Positions 7,649-16,390 are shown, numbered from the stretch's first letter. The stretch: DNA of 49,057 nt from an uncultured Ruminococcus sp. (GCA_947624255.1 CANQJO010000013.1:1-49057); one strand, 5' to 3'. The notes: a model not told the origin generated them from the letters alone. Numbers and translations are program-made.

Positions 7649-8377
7649 TTTATTGAAGTTTACGCCGCCCCAACCGTCAATTCCGCTCCTGCGCATTGCT
7701 CCGAATATTCTTTCCGTAAAGCCGTGGTCAGAGCGCTCCATTTGGGCGATAAACTCCTTAGTTTTTTGACGATTGGTATGCCCGTCAGCAGGACATTTCG
7801 ATTTAACAATGGGGAGATCGTTCCTCACAGCGGCACGCCGAACCTCCTTTTCGGGGGCAAAAACGAGAGGACGTATGAGGTGGATATTCTTCCTCGAAAG
7901 ATAGGACATAGGCGAAAAGCAGCCGATCCTGCCCTCGGTGAAGAGATTCATGATAAATGTTTCAACAGCATCGTCATAATTATGCCCCAGAGCTACCTTG
8001 TTGCACCCCAAAGAGAGCGTCGCATCGTGGAGCGCACCTCTCCTCATTCGGGCGCAAAGACTGCACGGATTCGGCTCTTTTCGCACATCAAAGACGATCT
8101 CGCCGATCTGTGTCGGAATGACATGATACTCCACATTGTTTTTTTGGCAAAGCTCCGCAACGGGCGAGTAGTCTCCCGGAGTGCCGCCAAACCCCGGATC
8201 AATCGTAACGGCGGCGATATCGTAATTTATACCGATAAAACGTTTCAGCAGAATAAATCCCATGAGCATTACAAGACTATCCTTGCCTCCGGAAACTCCC
8301 ACACAGATGCGGTCGCCGTCCGAGATCAGATCAAACTCCTGAATTGCTTTCCTCATATAGCCGAGAATTTTTTGCAT
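7646..8377 (-). CDS. TtcA-like PP-loop ATPase, probable tRNA thiolation protein
   Basis: This is a 243-residue cytosolic protein of the PP-loop family that adenylates a tRNA base before sulfur insertion; TtcA makes 2-thiocytidine at position 32. The PP-loop is GVSGGKDSLVML near residue 30. A CSLCARMRRG motif mid-protein and a KCPADG motif further on match the Cys pattern of the TtcA group. The start at 8377 is chosen because AGGAGG lies 8 bases upstream; a longer frame to 8410 would swallow this site. The gene stands alone, convergent with scaE and divergent from galE. It could instead be a TtcA-related enzyme of other specificity. Confidence 0.75.
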   Translation of the reverse strand: MQKILGYMRKAIQEFDLISDGDRICVGVSGGKDSLVMLMGFILLKRFIGINYDIAAVTIDPGFGGTPGDYSPVAELCQKNNVEYHVIPTQIGEIVFDVRKEPNPCSLCARMRRGALHDATLSLGCNKVALGHNYDDAVETFIMNLFTEGRIGCFSPMSYLSRKNIHLIRPLVFAPEKEVRRAAVRNDLPIVKSKCPADGHTNRQKTKEFIAQMERSDHGFTERIFGAMRRSGIDGWGGVNFNK

Positions 8378-8398
8378 AAGCCGGACCTCCTCTAAAGA

Positions 8399-8427
8399 AT
8401 TATAACACAAAAGCTGTAAAATTGCAA
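8399..8427 (-). promoter_or_regulatory. Promoter of the TtcA-like gene
   Basis: On the minus strand, TTGCAA (8422-8427) and TATAAT (8399-8404) are 17 bases apart. The predicted 5' UTR is only about 15 nt and begins just before the AGGAGG site. Confidence 0.7.
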
Positions 8428-8465
8428 TAATTTCATTGTTTTTTCAGAGAATTTGCAAATATATC

Positions 8466-8494
8466 TTGCAAAACTCCTTAAAATAAGGTATAAT
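8466..8494 (+). promoter_or_regulatory. galE promoter
   Basis: TTGCAA (8466-8471) and TATAAT (8489-8494) have a 17-base spacer. AAGGAGG lies 6 bases before the galE start. Confidence 0.75.
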
Positions 8495-8525
8495 ATAATG
8501 AGAGAGTTTATAAGGAGGAAATCTT

Positions 8526-9539
8526 ATGGGAAATATTCTTGTTACGGGTGGCGCAGGCTTCATCGGAAGTCATACCTGCGTTGAGCTTCTTGCAGGCGGA
8601 CACGACATTATCGTTGTGGACAACCTTTGCAACTCCAAGGAGGCTTCAATCGGCAGAATTGAAAAAATCAGCGGTAAATCGGTAAAATTTTATAAGGCTG
8701 ATATCTGCTGCTATGAGACTATGACGAAAATTTTCGATGAAAATAATGTTGATGCGGTCGTTCACTTTGCCGGACTAAAGGCTGTGGGTGAATCGGTGCG
8801 TCTTCCTCTTGAATACTATACAAACAATATTTACGGAACGCTGATCCTCCTCCGTGTTATGAAGGAGCACGGTTGCAAGAGAATCGTCTTCTCTTCATCG
8901 GCTACTGTTTACGGAATGAACAACAAGGCTCCCTATACCGAGGATATGCCTACGTCTGCGACAAATCCGTACGGCTACACAAAGGTCATGATAGAGCAGA
9001 TACTCCGTGATGTTTGTACCGCCGATGAGGAATTCAGCGTTGTGGCTCTGAGGTATTTCAATCCTATCGGAGCGCATAAGAGCGGTCTTATTGGCGAAGA
9101 TCCCAACGGAATTCCGAACAATCTTGTGCCGTATATCGCACAGGTAGCTATCGGCAGACTTGAACAGCTCAGCGTTTACGGCGATGATTATGATACTCCC
9201 GACGGTACGGGCGTGAGAGATTATATCCACGTTGTTGACCTTGCAGCCGGTCATGTGTGCGCTATCGACTATGCAATGAAGCATACCGGATTTGAGGCTG
9301 TGAATCTCGGAACAGGCAAGGGCTCAAGCGTTCTGGAGGTCGCTGACGCATACGAAAAGGCTTGCGGAAAGGCTATCCCAAGACGTATAGCTCCAAGGCG
9401 TGCAGGCGATATTGCCACGTGCTACGCCGATGCCTCAAAGGCTAAGAGGCTCTTCGGCTGGGAGGCACTCTCGGACATTAACGAAATGTGCGCCGATAGC
9501 TGGAATTTCACAAAAATGAATCCGGAGGGCATTAAATAA
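8526..9539 (+). CDS. galE: UDP-glucose 4-epimerase
   Basis: This 337-residue enzyme interconverts UDP-glucose and UDP-galactose with bound NAD in the cytosol, serving the Leloir pathway and surface polysaccharide synthesis. The N-terminus VTGGAGFIGSHT is the NAD-binding loop. SSSATVYG and the YGYTK motif supply the catalytic Ser/Thr and the Tyr-x3-Lys. GVRDYIHVVDLA and the C-terminal RAGDIATCYADASKA are family hallmarks. The length is normal. It is the first gene of a plus-strand run and has its own strong promoter. The assignment is firm at family level; activity towards UDP-GlcNAc cannot be excluded. Confidence 0.93.
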   Translation: MGNILVTGGAGFIGSHTCVELLAGGHDIIVVDNLCNSKEASIGRIEKISGKSVKFYKADICCYETMTKIFDENNVDAVVHFAGLKAVGESVRLPLEYYTNNIYGTLILLRVMKEHGCKRIVFSSSATVYGMNNKAPYTEDMPTSATNPYGYTKVMIEQILRDVCTADEEFSVVALRYFNPIGAHKSGLIGEDPNGIPNNLVPYIAQVAIGRLEQLSVYGDDYDTPDGTGVRDYIHVVDLAAGHVCAIDYAMKHTGFEAVNLGTGKGSSVLEVADAYEKACGKAIPRRIAPRRAGDIATCYADASKAKRLFGWEALSDINEMCADSWNFTKMNPEGIK

Positions 9540-9565
9540 GAACCTGCAAAGAAAGGAAAGAACAA

Positions 9566-10033
9566 ATGACTCCACAGTTGAAAAATCTCCTGATACTGCT
9601 GGGCAGCATAGTAGTACTCCTGCTGTTGATAATCCTGCTTTTCAGCGGAGGAAGCCCGTTCAGACGGGTACTTTCGATCTTTCTGGAGGATTCGGGATCG
9701 CCGGAAAATGGCGACAGAATGGTCAACAGCAGCCGGAGAAGAGGAGCTTCCGGAGAGCAAACACAGAAAAGTACATCTGAGCCGATCGTTGTTATGGCAA
9801 CGCTTATCCGCAAGAGCGACGACCGTGTCCGTGTGATCGAAAGTACGGGACAGGTGCGCTTGGAGGACGAATACTATGAGCTTGTGTTCATGACGAGGAA
9901 AGGGCATAAGCTGAAAATAGAGTGCTCCGCTGAGGCGTATGATAAGATACCATTCAATCAGCAGGGCTCACTTACATACAAACGTAATATGCTTGTGAAA
10001 TTCAAGTATTATGAGGATACAATTCTTAACTGA
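9566..10033 (+). CDS. Membrane-anchored DUF2500-like protein
   Basis: This 155-residue protein has one N-terminal membrane segment (about residues 8-27), a charged linker and a C-terminal beta-rich domain (about 72-155). The C-terminal pattern, with YYELVFMTRKGHKLKIEC followed by a GSLTYKRNMLVKFKY end, resembles DUF2500 proteins, whose function is not known. It follows galE by 26 bases after an AAAGGAAAG site and is probably co-transcribed with it. The domain call rests on recalled pattern only. Confidence 0.6.
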   Translation: MTPQLKNLLILLGSIVVLLLLIILLFSGGSPFRRVLSIFLEDSGSPENGDRMVNSSRRRGASGEQTQKSTSEPIVVMATLIRKSDDRVRVIESTGQVRLEDEYYELVFMTRKGHKLKIECSAEAYDKIPFNQQGSLTYKRNMLVKFKYYEDTILN

Positions 10034-10041
10034 TGCTGATC

Positions 10042-10104
10042 CCCTGAACGGAGGATAACGCAGACGTGATCTATGCCGTCAGAGCTGTCTGCTGCTGTTC
10101 AGGG
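10042..10104 (+). promoter_or_regulatory. Nested inverted repeat upstream of ung
   Basis: CCCTGAAC (10042-10049) pairs with GTTCAGGG (10097-10104), and GCAGAC (10060-10065) pairs with GTCTGC (10087-10092), giving a stepped stem of 8 plus 6 pairs across the gap between two plus-strand genes. There is no T tract. It could control ung translation or be an RNA-processing site. Confidence 0.45.
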
Positions 10105-10134
10105 CATCGGTGTGATGATCTCTTCGGAGGAAAC

Positions 10135-10806
10135 ATGGTCAATTTCAATAATGAATGGGACGAGCTGCTTAAAGATGAGTTCAGAAAGGACTATTACCTA
10201 CAGCTTCGCCGTAAGCTTATAGATGAGTACAGAACACAGAGGATATATCCCGGAATGTACGATATCTTCAATGCAATGAAGCTCACCTCGTACAATGATG
10301 TCAAGTGCGTAATTCTCGGGCAGGATCCCTATCACGGCGAGGGGCAGGCTCACGGGCTGAGCTTTTCGGTGCGCAGGGGAACAGCTCCTCCGCCGTCTCT
10401 TGTAAATATTTTTAAGGAAATCCGTGACGATACAGGTATCGACAATCTCGGAAAACACGGTGACCTCACAAACTGGGCAAAGCAGGGAGTTCTGCTGCTG
10501 AATTCCGTTCTCACGGTGAGAGCAGATCAGGCAAGAAGTCACCGTGGGCTTGGCTGGGAAAATTTCACCACAGATGTGATAAAGCTCTTAGATCAGCGTG
10601 AAAAGCCGATGGTGTTTATGCTGTGGGGAGGCGATGCAAAGGCTAAGTCGCAGTTCATCACAAATCCACGTCATCTTGTACTGAAAGCTGCCCACCCCAG
10701 TCCGCTGTCGGCATATAACGGCTTTTTCGGGTGCAGACATTTTTCAAAAGCAAACCGGTTTCTCCGCAGCGTTGGATCGGAGGAGATAAACTGGTCGATA
10801 GAATAG
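10135..10806 (+). CDS. ung: Uracil-DNA glycosylase (family 1)
   Basis: This 223-residue enzyme removes uracil from DNA as the first step of base-excision repair. GQDPYHGEGQAHGLSFSV carries the catalytic Asp and water-activating loop, LLLNSVLTV is the uracil pocket, and HPSPLSAYNGFFG holds the catalytic His and the DNA-intercalating loop. The start at 10135 is preceded by GGAGGAAAC; the frame is open upstream to a GTG at 10066, but that stretch is the stem-forming leader. It lies 9 bases before metF. Confidence 0.95.
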   Translation: MVNFNNEWDELLKDEFRKDYYLQLRRKLIDEYRTQRIYPGMYDIFNAMKLTSYNDVKCVILGQDPYHGEGQAHGLSFSVRRGTAPPPSLVNIFKEIRDDTGIDNLGKHGDLTNWAKQGVLLLNSVLTVRADQARSHRGLGWENFTTDVIKLLDQREKPMVFMLWGGDAKAKSQFITNPRHLVLKAAHPSPLSAYNGFFGCRHFSKANRFLRSVGSEEINWSIE

Positions 10807-10815
10807 GAGGCAAAT

Positions 10816-11676
10816 ATGAGGATAAGGGATATTTTTGCGGAGAAGACAGTCTTTTCCTTTGAGATCTTCCCACCGAAGAAGACAAGCCCTTTGGAGATAA
10901 TCTATAAAACACTGGACGACCTCCGTGATCTGAAACCTGATTTCATAAGCGTGACATTCGGTGCAGGCGGCAGCGGAAACGGACATCTTGCCTGCGATGT
11001 GGCCTCAAAGATCAAGGAGAACGGTATAACGCCCGTGCTTCATCTTCCATGTATAAATTACACCCGTGAGGAGATCTCTGCTGTGCTGGAGGAGCTGAAA
11101 ACACGGGGCATAGAGAATATCCTCGCACTGAGAGGCGACATAAATCCTGATGTTCCGCCCAAAAAAGACTTTATGTATGCAAGCGATCTCATCAGCTATA
11201 TAAGATCTCAGGGAGAATTTGATATTGCAGGAGCGTGCTATCCCGAGTGTCACCCGGAGGCTGCTTCACTCGATGAAGATATCCTCAACCTGAAGAAAAA
11301 GGTCATGGCAGGCGCAGATCATCTCATAACACAGCTTTTCTTTGACAACGACATTTTCTACAGATTCAGAGAGAAAGTCACTGCCGCAGGGATAGATGTT
11401 CCCATAGAGGCAGGCATTATGCCTGTTGTCAATAAAAAGCAGATAGAGAGAATGGTAACGAAATGCGGTGCAAGTCTTCCGCAGAAATTCGTGAAGATAA
11501 TGCAGAAATACGAGAACAATCCCGATGCGCTGAGAGATGCCGGTATTGCCTATGCAGCCGATCAGATCATTGATCTTGCGGCTTCCGGTGTGGACGGAAT
11601 TCATCTCTACACCATGAACAATGCATACGTCGCAAGGAGGATAAGCGAGGCTGTCGCCGGAGTTATAGGCGTATGA
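10816..11676 (+). CDS. metF: 5,10-methylenetetrahydrofolate reductase
   Basis: This 286-residue FAD enzyme makes 5-methyl-THF for methionine synthesis. The N-terminal FEIFPPKK contains the conserved Glu, followed by DFISVTFGAGGSG and ILALRGD, all typical of the catalytic TIM barrel. There is no C-terminal regulatory domain, as usual in bacteria. AGGAGG precedes the start. Its stop overlaps the start of the next gene by 4 bases (ATGA), so the two are translationally coupled. The partner is the separate activation domain of B12-dependent methionine synthase, which fits the same pathway. Confidence 0.93.
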   Translation: MRIRDIFAEKTVFSFEIFPPKKTSPLEIIYKTLDDLRDLKPDFISVTFGAGGSGNGHLACDVASKIKENGITPVLHLPCINYTREEISAVLEELKTRGIENILALRGDINPDVPPKKDFMYASDLISYIRSQGEFDIAGACYPECHPEAASLDEDILNLKKKVMAGADHLITQLFFDNDIFYRFREKVTAAGIDVPIEAGIMPVVNKKQIERMVTKCGASLPQKFVKIMQKYENNPDALRDAGIAYAADQIIDLAASGVDGIHLYTMNNAYVARRISEAVAGVIGV

Positions 11677-12350
11677 TGGAGCTTCTTCCCATATCGCTTA
11701 CCGAGGCTGCCCGCTATATGGGAGTTCGGGGCGAACCGGACGACAGTATTATGAAGCTACTGAAAAATGCGGAGATCCTCGTGCGTGAGAACGTTCACCC
11801 GAGGTATGTGTACCGTGAGGCTGAGATCACTACTGACCGTGACGGAATACGTATTTCGGGAGTGAATGCTCCTTTTACCGGAAATGACATTCAAAAGCAT
11901 TTAAAAGGCTGCCGTTCGGTAATACTTCTTGCGGCGACTCTCAGTGAAACAGCGGATAAACTGATACGTCAGGCGGCAGTCCGGAATATTGCCGAGTCAC
12001 TTGCCGTTGATTGTATTTGCAGTGCAGCAGTTGAGCAGGTCTGCGACAGGGCTGAGGAGGAGATTTTCTCACGGATAAATGCTCCATACAGAACATGGCG
12101 GTTCAGTCCCGGTTACGGTGATCTTCCGCTTGAGCTTCAGGGGGAGCTTCTGCGTGCGCTGAATTCTCAGAGGCGGATAGGTCTTACGGCGACAGAGAAC
12201 AGCCTGCTGATACCGTCAAAATCAGTTACCGCCATAATCGGCATCTCAGACACTCCCGTGATGCGGCAGACATCGGGCTGCGCAGGGTGTTCGATGCGTG
12301 AGAGCTGCGGTTTCTCAAAAATGGGGAAAAGCTGCGGTAAAAATACATGA
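11673..12350 (+). CDS. Stand-alone MetH activation-domain protein
   Basis: This 225-residue protein resembles the activation (AdoMet-binding) domain of cobalamin-dependent methionine synthase, which re-methylates the oxidised cobalamin using AdoMet and an electron donor. In many Clostridia this domain is a separate gene next to metF. Visible features are the helical N-terminus LTEAARYMGVRG, the core RTWRFSPGYGDLPLELQGEL (RFSPGYGD is the family signature) and a Cys-rich tail CAGCSMRESCGFSKMGKSCG. The core of metH itself is not in the window. The Cys tail is an addition that could bind metal. Confidence 0.85.
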   Translation: MMELLPISLTEAARYMGVRGEPDDSIMKLLKNAEILVRENVHPRYVYREAEITTDRDGIRISGVNAPFTGNDIQKHLKGCRSVILLAATLSETADKLIRQAAVRNIAESLAVDCICSAAVEQVCDRAEEEIFSRINAPYRTWRFSPGYGDLPLELQGELLRALNSQRRIGLTATENSLLIPSKSVTAIIGISDTPVMRQTSGCAGCSMRESCGFSKMGKSCGKNT

Positions 12351-12397
12351 ACGTTTTTCTTTCGGCAAATGCGGTGCATTTCTATGAAAAACGGATA

Positions 12398-12427
12398 TTG
12401 ACAGACTGCCTTATGAAATGTTATAAT
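12398..12427 (+). promoter_or_regulatory. Promoter of the solute-binding protein gene
   Basis: TTGACA (12398-12403) and TATAAT (12422-12427) have an 18-base spacer. A 7-bp hairpin ACTGAGC-TTGAA-GCTCAGT (about 12480-12498) sits in the leader, about 20 bases before the start codon. Confidence 0.7.
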
Positions 12428-12520
12428 ATATGTATACTCCTCTCTGATGCGTGTATAGGTTGGATATTTTTGGTTCTGATACTGAGCTTGAAGCTCAGTG
12501 TGAATAAAGGAGCTTGAAGA

Positions 12521-13906
12521 ATGAAAAAAATTAAGGTAATATTTGCCGCAATTCTTCTTGCGGCATTTACCACCGCTGCCTGCGGCAATGGAAACAGCTC
12601 GTCCTCCGGATATAATAATCCGATGGACGAGGAGAAACAGAAAAAGCTTCTCGAGTTGGCTGAAAAAGATGCTATGCTCACCGGAGAGCTTGAGAATAAA
12701 AATATAAAATGGCTGTCCACATGGGATATAAATGCTGACGGCTCAGGCAAAAAAACTCCGGCAGACCTCATGCTTTTTCAAGAGATCTATGGCGGAAATG
12801 TAGAGTATTACCGGTGTACCGATGCGGATATCTATGATAAGCTCGTCAAAAGTGTAAGCAGCGGAGAGGGCATAGATTTTTTCTATGGCGGAAATATGGA
12901 CACTTTTCCGAAATGTGCGGTAAACGGGCTCTTCACTCCTTATGATGACTACATTGATCTGGATTCTCCTCTGTGGGCAGATGTCAAAGACGTCAATGAT
13001 CTTCTTGAATGGGGAGGAAAGCACTACCTTGCAGTGGCACAGGTTACGGGAGACAGCGTTGCCGTTATCTACAACAGAAAGACCATCTCTCAGGCAGGAC
13101 TTGAAGATCCGGCGGTTCTTTTCGCCAATGACAACTGGACGTGGGATACTTTTCAGGAGCTTCTTGAATCATATGTAGATGTGGAAAATCAGCAATTCGG
13201 TATAGACAGTTGGTTCTATGAGTTCGGACTTATTGATACTATTGGTGTGCCTCCTGTGGGAATACAGGACGGCAAGCTGGTGAACAATATCGGCGATCCG
13301 TCTATGGAGAGAGTCCAGAACCGGCTGTATGAGCTGAATCAGAAGGGACTTATCGCTCTTTGTGTGGGTGATTACGGATATACCTCAAGACCTCAGTATA
13401 TCGGCGAGAATAAGCTGCTGTTCTATCCGGCGGGACTTTATGAGTTGTATATGACTCCCGATCAGTGGAAAGAGAAATTCGGTGAGGACGTATTCTTTGT
13501 TCCCATGCCGAAAGATCCCGAAGCCGATAACTACTATATCCCCACAGGCATGGAGTCGTATGCGTTCGTTTCGGGAGGGCAGAATCCCGAAGGCGTGGCA
13601 AAATATCTTGATTGCAAACGGTATTGCGCTATGACTGAGGAGGCTTCGGCTATTGCGGATTCTATCTTTATTGACGACTACGGCTGGACTCAGGAAATGG
13701 TCGATATGAGAGCAACGATGAATCAGATGGCTCTTGAAAATCCCGTGTATGATCTGTCTAAGGGAGTTTCTGCGGACTGCGGAACGCTCCTTGACAATAG
13801 TCTCAGGCTTACCGCAAGAGGTACTCCGTGGAATGAGACGTATGCTGAGATAAGTCCTGTCGTGGATGAATATATTAACGATATAAACGAACAGGCTGAA
13901 AATTGA
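12521..13906 (+). CDS. Extracellular solute-binding lipoprotein (family 1), orphan
   Basis: This 461-residue lipoprotein is probably the sugar- or oligosaccharide-capturing subunit of an ABC importer. It has an N-terminal signal with a lipobox ending TTAAC, then a GNGNSSSSG tether. The body has the usual family-1 layout: DLMLFQEIYGGNVEYY near the start, VIYNRKTISQAGLEDP, and NDNWTWDTFQELLESY. No permease or ATPase gene is adjacent, so it must work with components elsewhere. It has its own promoter, and AAAGGAGC precedes the start. Substrate cannot be told. Confidence 0.8.
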   Translation: MKKIKVIFAAILLAAFTTAACGNGNSSSSGYNNPMDEEKQKKLLELAEKDAMLTGELENKNIKWLSTWDINADGSGKKTPADLMLFQEIYGGNVEYYRCTDADIYDKLVKSVSSGEGIDFFYGGNMDTFPKCAVNGLFTPYDDYIDLDSPLWADVKDVNDLLEWGGKHYLAVAQVTGDSVAVIYNRKTISQAGLEDPAVLFANDNWTWDTFQELLESYVDVENQQFGIDSWFYEFGLIDTIGVPPVGIQDGKLVNNIGDPSMERVQNRLYELNQKGLIALCVGDYGYTSRPQYIGENKLLFYPAGLYELYMTPDQWKEKFGEDVFFVPMPKDPEADNYYIPTGMESYAFVSGGQNPEGVAKYLDCKRYCAMTEEASAIADSIFIDDYGWTQEMVDMRATMNQMALENPVYDLSKGVSADCGTLLDNSLRLTARGTPWNETYAEISPVVDEYINDINEQAEN

Positions 13907-13986
13907 TGCTTTTTGAGTTAATATGTTTGTACAATGCGCAGGGGGTTCTTGCTTTACAAAATAAGTTATAATGCGAATCTGCCGGC

Positions 13987-14017
13987 GCATCATAGTGAAC
14001 GGAATACTTTATGATGC
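13987..14017. promoter_or_regulatory. Inverted repeat between the binding-protein gene and the SDR gene
   Basis: GCATCATA (13987-13994) and TATGATGC (14010-14017) form an 8-bp palindrome around 15 bases, about 25 bases before the SDR promoter. It may be a weak terminator or a protein-binding site. Apart from the promoter, I see nothing else in this 213-base gap. Confidence 0.35.
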
Positions 14018-14041
14018 AACTGAAAAAATTTTCTGCGGATA

Positions 14042-14070
14042 TTGCAATTTTCAATTTTTTATGATATAAT
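14042..14070 (+). promoter_or_regulatory. Promoter of the SDR epimerase gene
   Basis: TTGCAA (14042-14047) and TATAAT (14065-14070) are 17 bases apart, 49 bases before the start codon. Confidence 0.7.
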
Positions 14071-14119
14071 AGAATATAGACTGTAATAATGTCAGACAAA
14101 GTGAAAGGAGGCTGTGGTT

Positions 14120-15091
14120 ATGGAGACGATCCTTGTAACCGGCGGATGCGGATTTATAGGTAAGTATATCTGTTCCGGACTTCTGAAAAAGGGATACGAA
14201 GTTATTGCTGCTGATAACGAGGCAAATATGTATAATGAGGGAAAGCTGCATTACACATTTGTTCAAGCAGCCGCTACAGATAAAAATGCCTATGCCGATA
14301 TTTTTGAGAAAAATAAGATAGATATTGTTATTCATGCAGCCTGTACCGTTGATAATGATCTCGGGCCAATAGTAACAGAGAAAGAAATAAATGACTCAAA
14401 GCTGTGCGATAAATTCATCTATCGCTATGCAATGGCGGAGAATGTGAAGAAATTCATTCTTCTGAGTACGGATCAGGTGTATGATTTTCCCAAGACTCGT
14501 GAGCCTATCCGTGAGGACGGCGATCTGAAACCGAATACAAACTATGCTGCTATGAAATTTGCCTCTGAAAAGGCTTGCTTCTCGGAGATGTCACATCATA
14601 AGAACGATGAGGGCGGCTATGCGGTACTCTGCGGCATAATCAGGTTCTCGCCTGTGTATAGTCTGGAGTTCACCGACAATCTCGTAGCTAAGATCACTGA
14701 TCCCAAGGACGGAACAAAATTTGTTTCCGGAAAGGGACAGTACGGATTCCAGCTCTGCTGCGTTCATAATCTTGTGGATTTTATTCTCTGCTATGTTAAG
14801 TATGCCGATGACAGCACCTATGCCGGAGTGTACAATGTCAGCGATAAGCTGCTCACCACTGCTGCTGATATAATCAGCTTCATGAGAGAGCATCACCACT
14901 TGGGTACAGTTCTGCAAAAATCAGGCGGAGGAGCTATCTCTAAGATCAAGGGAATATTTGGCGGCAATAAAGATGAAAAAACAAACTACCGTTATCTTGA
15001 TATGTCCAAGCTGGAAAATAACAATATGCTTGACGGCACAAAGGCTTCAAAGCTCACTACTTTCCGGTGGGATATACACAATACAAAATGA
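14120..15091 (+). CDS. NAD-dependent epimerase/dehydratase (extended SDR)
   Basis: This 323-residue protein is of the nucleotide-sugar epimerase type. It has the NAD loop VTGGCGFIGKYI at the N-terminus, the strand IDIVIHAA, LLSTDQVYDFPKT, and a Tyr-x3-Lys motif in TNYAAMKF. AAAGGAGG lies 8 bases before the ATG at 14120; an in-frame GTG six bases upstream is too close to that site. It is monocistronic, with its own promoter and terminator. Substrate is unknown, and it is much more diverged than galE at 8526. Confidence 0.8.
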   Translation: METILVTGGCGFIGKYICSGLLKKGYEVIAADNEANMYNEGKLHYTFVQAAATDKNAYADIFEKNKIDIVIHAACTVDNDLGPIVTEKEINDSKLCDKFIYRYAMAENVKKFILLSTDQVYDFPKTREPIREDGDLKPNTNYAAMKFASEKACFSEMSHHKNDEGGYAVLCGIIRFSPVYSLEFTDNLVAKITDPKDGTKFVSGKGQYGFQLCCVHNLVDFILCYVKYADDSTYAGVYNVSDKLLTTAADIISFMREHHHLGTVLQKSGGGAISKIKGIFGGNKDEKTNYRYLDMSKLENNNMLDGTKASKLTTFRWDIHNTK

Positions 15092-15104
15092 TCGCAAATG
15101 CAGG

Positions 15105-15139
15105 AAGATCCGGATGCTGAAACGTCCGGATCTTTTTTT
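15105..15139 (+). terminator. Terminator of the SDR gene
   Basis: AAGATCCGGA (from 15105) pairs with TCCGGATCTT (15125-15134) and is followed by a T tract, giving a strong Rho-independent terminator. Confidence 0.9.
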
Positions 15140-15162
15140 ACATTATAATAATACTAATAAAA

Positions 15163-15624
15163 TCAGCCTGCATGACGAGGACTTTTTTTCCGATATCTCC
15201 TCAGCATAAGCAAAAACATTGCAAGAGAGAAAATACAGGATACTGTCACGTATACGATGTAGTTGATGTATGCAAATCCGAAAAACGGCGGTCCGATAAA
15301 GAACATACAAATATCCTTCACTACGCTTTCACTGAAAAACGCCCCGACAATGAAGGTCACCGCTGAGAGAACCGAATAGATCATCAGCGGCAGATTCCAC
15401 CATTTATCGGCAAAAAACGCAAACACAGCACAGGCTGCTATGAAATACAGCGTATTGAAAAACGTTCCCGCAGCAGGTTTACGTTCGCAAATCAAACACC
15501 ACCACACATTGGTGTACCACGGTGCATAAAACGAAAGAGCTATGAATATCTCAAGCAGGATATTCTTTATCAGCAGGAATTTTTTCCTTGAAATTTTCAG
15601 CGTGATCTCATCATCATTTTTCAT
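15163..15624 (-). CDS. Small multi-pass membrane protein, unknown function
   Basis: This 153-residue protein has about four hydrophobic segments, a short charged N-terminus (MKNDDEITLKISRKK) and a basic C-terminus (RRYRKKSPRHAG). I do not recognise the family. The start at 15624 is set by GGGAGG 6 bases upstream; the longer frame to 15696 would overlap the preceding gene heavily. It lies 13 bases after the gene starting at 16363 and is probably co-transcribed with it. Confidence 0.65.
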   Translation of the reverse strand: MKNDDEITLKISRKKFLLIKNILLEIFIALSFYAPWYTNVWWCLICERKPAAGTFFNTLYFIAACAVFAFFADKWWNLPLMIYSVLSAVTFIVGAFFSESVVKDICMFFIGPPFFGFAYINYIVYVTVSCIFSLAMFLLMLRRYRKKSPRHAG

Positions 15625-15637
15625 GCGAATGCCTCCC

Positions 15638-16363
15638 TCATATGCTGACAGAGAATTTTTTGAAGAGCGAACCGCCTCCGGCGATGGCAAAGGCAAATGA
15701 GATCAACAAATCTTGGATATATTTTCCACGGAGATCGAGCTTTTCGAGCAGATCGCCGAAATGGTCAGATATTTCGCTGAACGTTCCCTCAGAGAAACCG
15801 AATTCCTCAATAAGAGTCGCCTCAATTATCTTATCAGTTTCGCTGCGGTCATATTCGAGTTCGTCTGCCAATTCATAAACTTCGGCACTCCAGTCCTTGA
15901 CTTCGAGCTTGAATTGATCTGAAAGCTTCCAGCACCAGATTATCCTTGTGGCGAGGAGTATCGCCACCGTGATGACAACAAGGCAGACCGTTATGCCGAC
16001 AGTGGGGGAGATCTCGTTATCCTTAGTTACAAACTGATAGCCGCAGACAACGCCGCCTGCAAGAAGCGCACCGCAGAGTGCGGCGATAAATCCCACCTTG
16101 CCTATGATTATCCACAGCAGAGTGCCGGGTATCGCACCGATAACAGCTCCCATGGAGGCAATGAGTATCTTAGCCACGATAGAGCCGTCACTGCTGCCCA
16201 AAGTCCCCACATCGTAAACATCGGCAGATGAGTATGTATTCTCCGATATGAGTGGCGGTGTGTATTGATCTATCGGACGTGTGACAGGATCTTCCGCCGT
16301 AACAGGTCCGGATCTCGCAGGTCCGGCAGGTATATCGTTGATATCGTTCATGTAGTCGTCCAT
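15638..16363 (-). CDS. Membrane protein with C-terminal cytoplasmic domain, unknown function
   Basis: This 241-residue protein has a Pro/Ser-rich N-terminal stretch of about 60 residues, a Gly/Ala-rich membrane segment pair (near GAVIGAIPGTLLWIIIGKVGF and GALLAGGVVCG), a third segment around ICLVVITVAILLAT-like sequence, then an acidic domain of about 60 residues and a final hydrophobic segment. It is preceded by AAGGAGATATATT. I do not recognise a family. It is the gene after the GH9 cellulase on the minus strand, but a palindrome separates them. Confidence 0.65.
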   Translation of the reverse strand: MDDYMNDINDIPAGPARSGPVTAEDPVTRPIDQYTPPLISENTYSSADVYDVGTLGSSDGSIVAKILIASMGAVIGAIPGTLLWIIIGKVGFIAALCGALLAGGVVCGYQFVTKDNEISPTVGITVCLVVITVAILLATRIIWCWKLSDQFKLEVKDWSAEVYELADELEYDRSETDKIIEATLIEEFGFSEGTFSEISDHFGDLLEKLDLRGKYIQDLLISFAFAIAGGGSLFKKFSVSI

Positions 16364-16390
16364 TAAATATATCTCCTTATTTCATAAAGT

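Noticed and set aside
7724..8395. A 223-residue plus-strand frame opposite the TtcA-like gene
   Set aside because: The minus strand has the PP-loop and Cys motifs, a promoter and a ribosome site; the plus frame has none.
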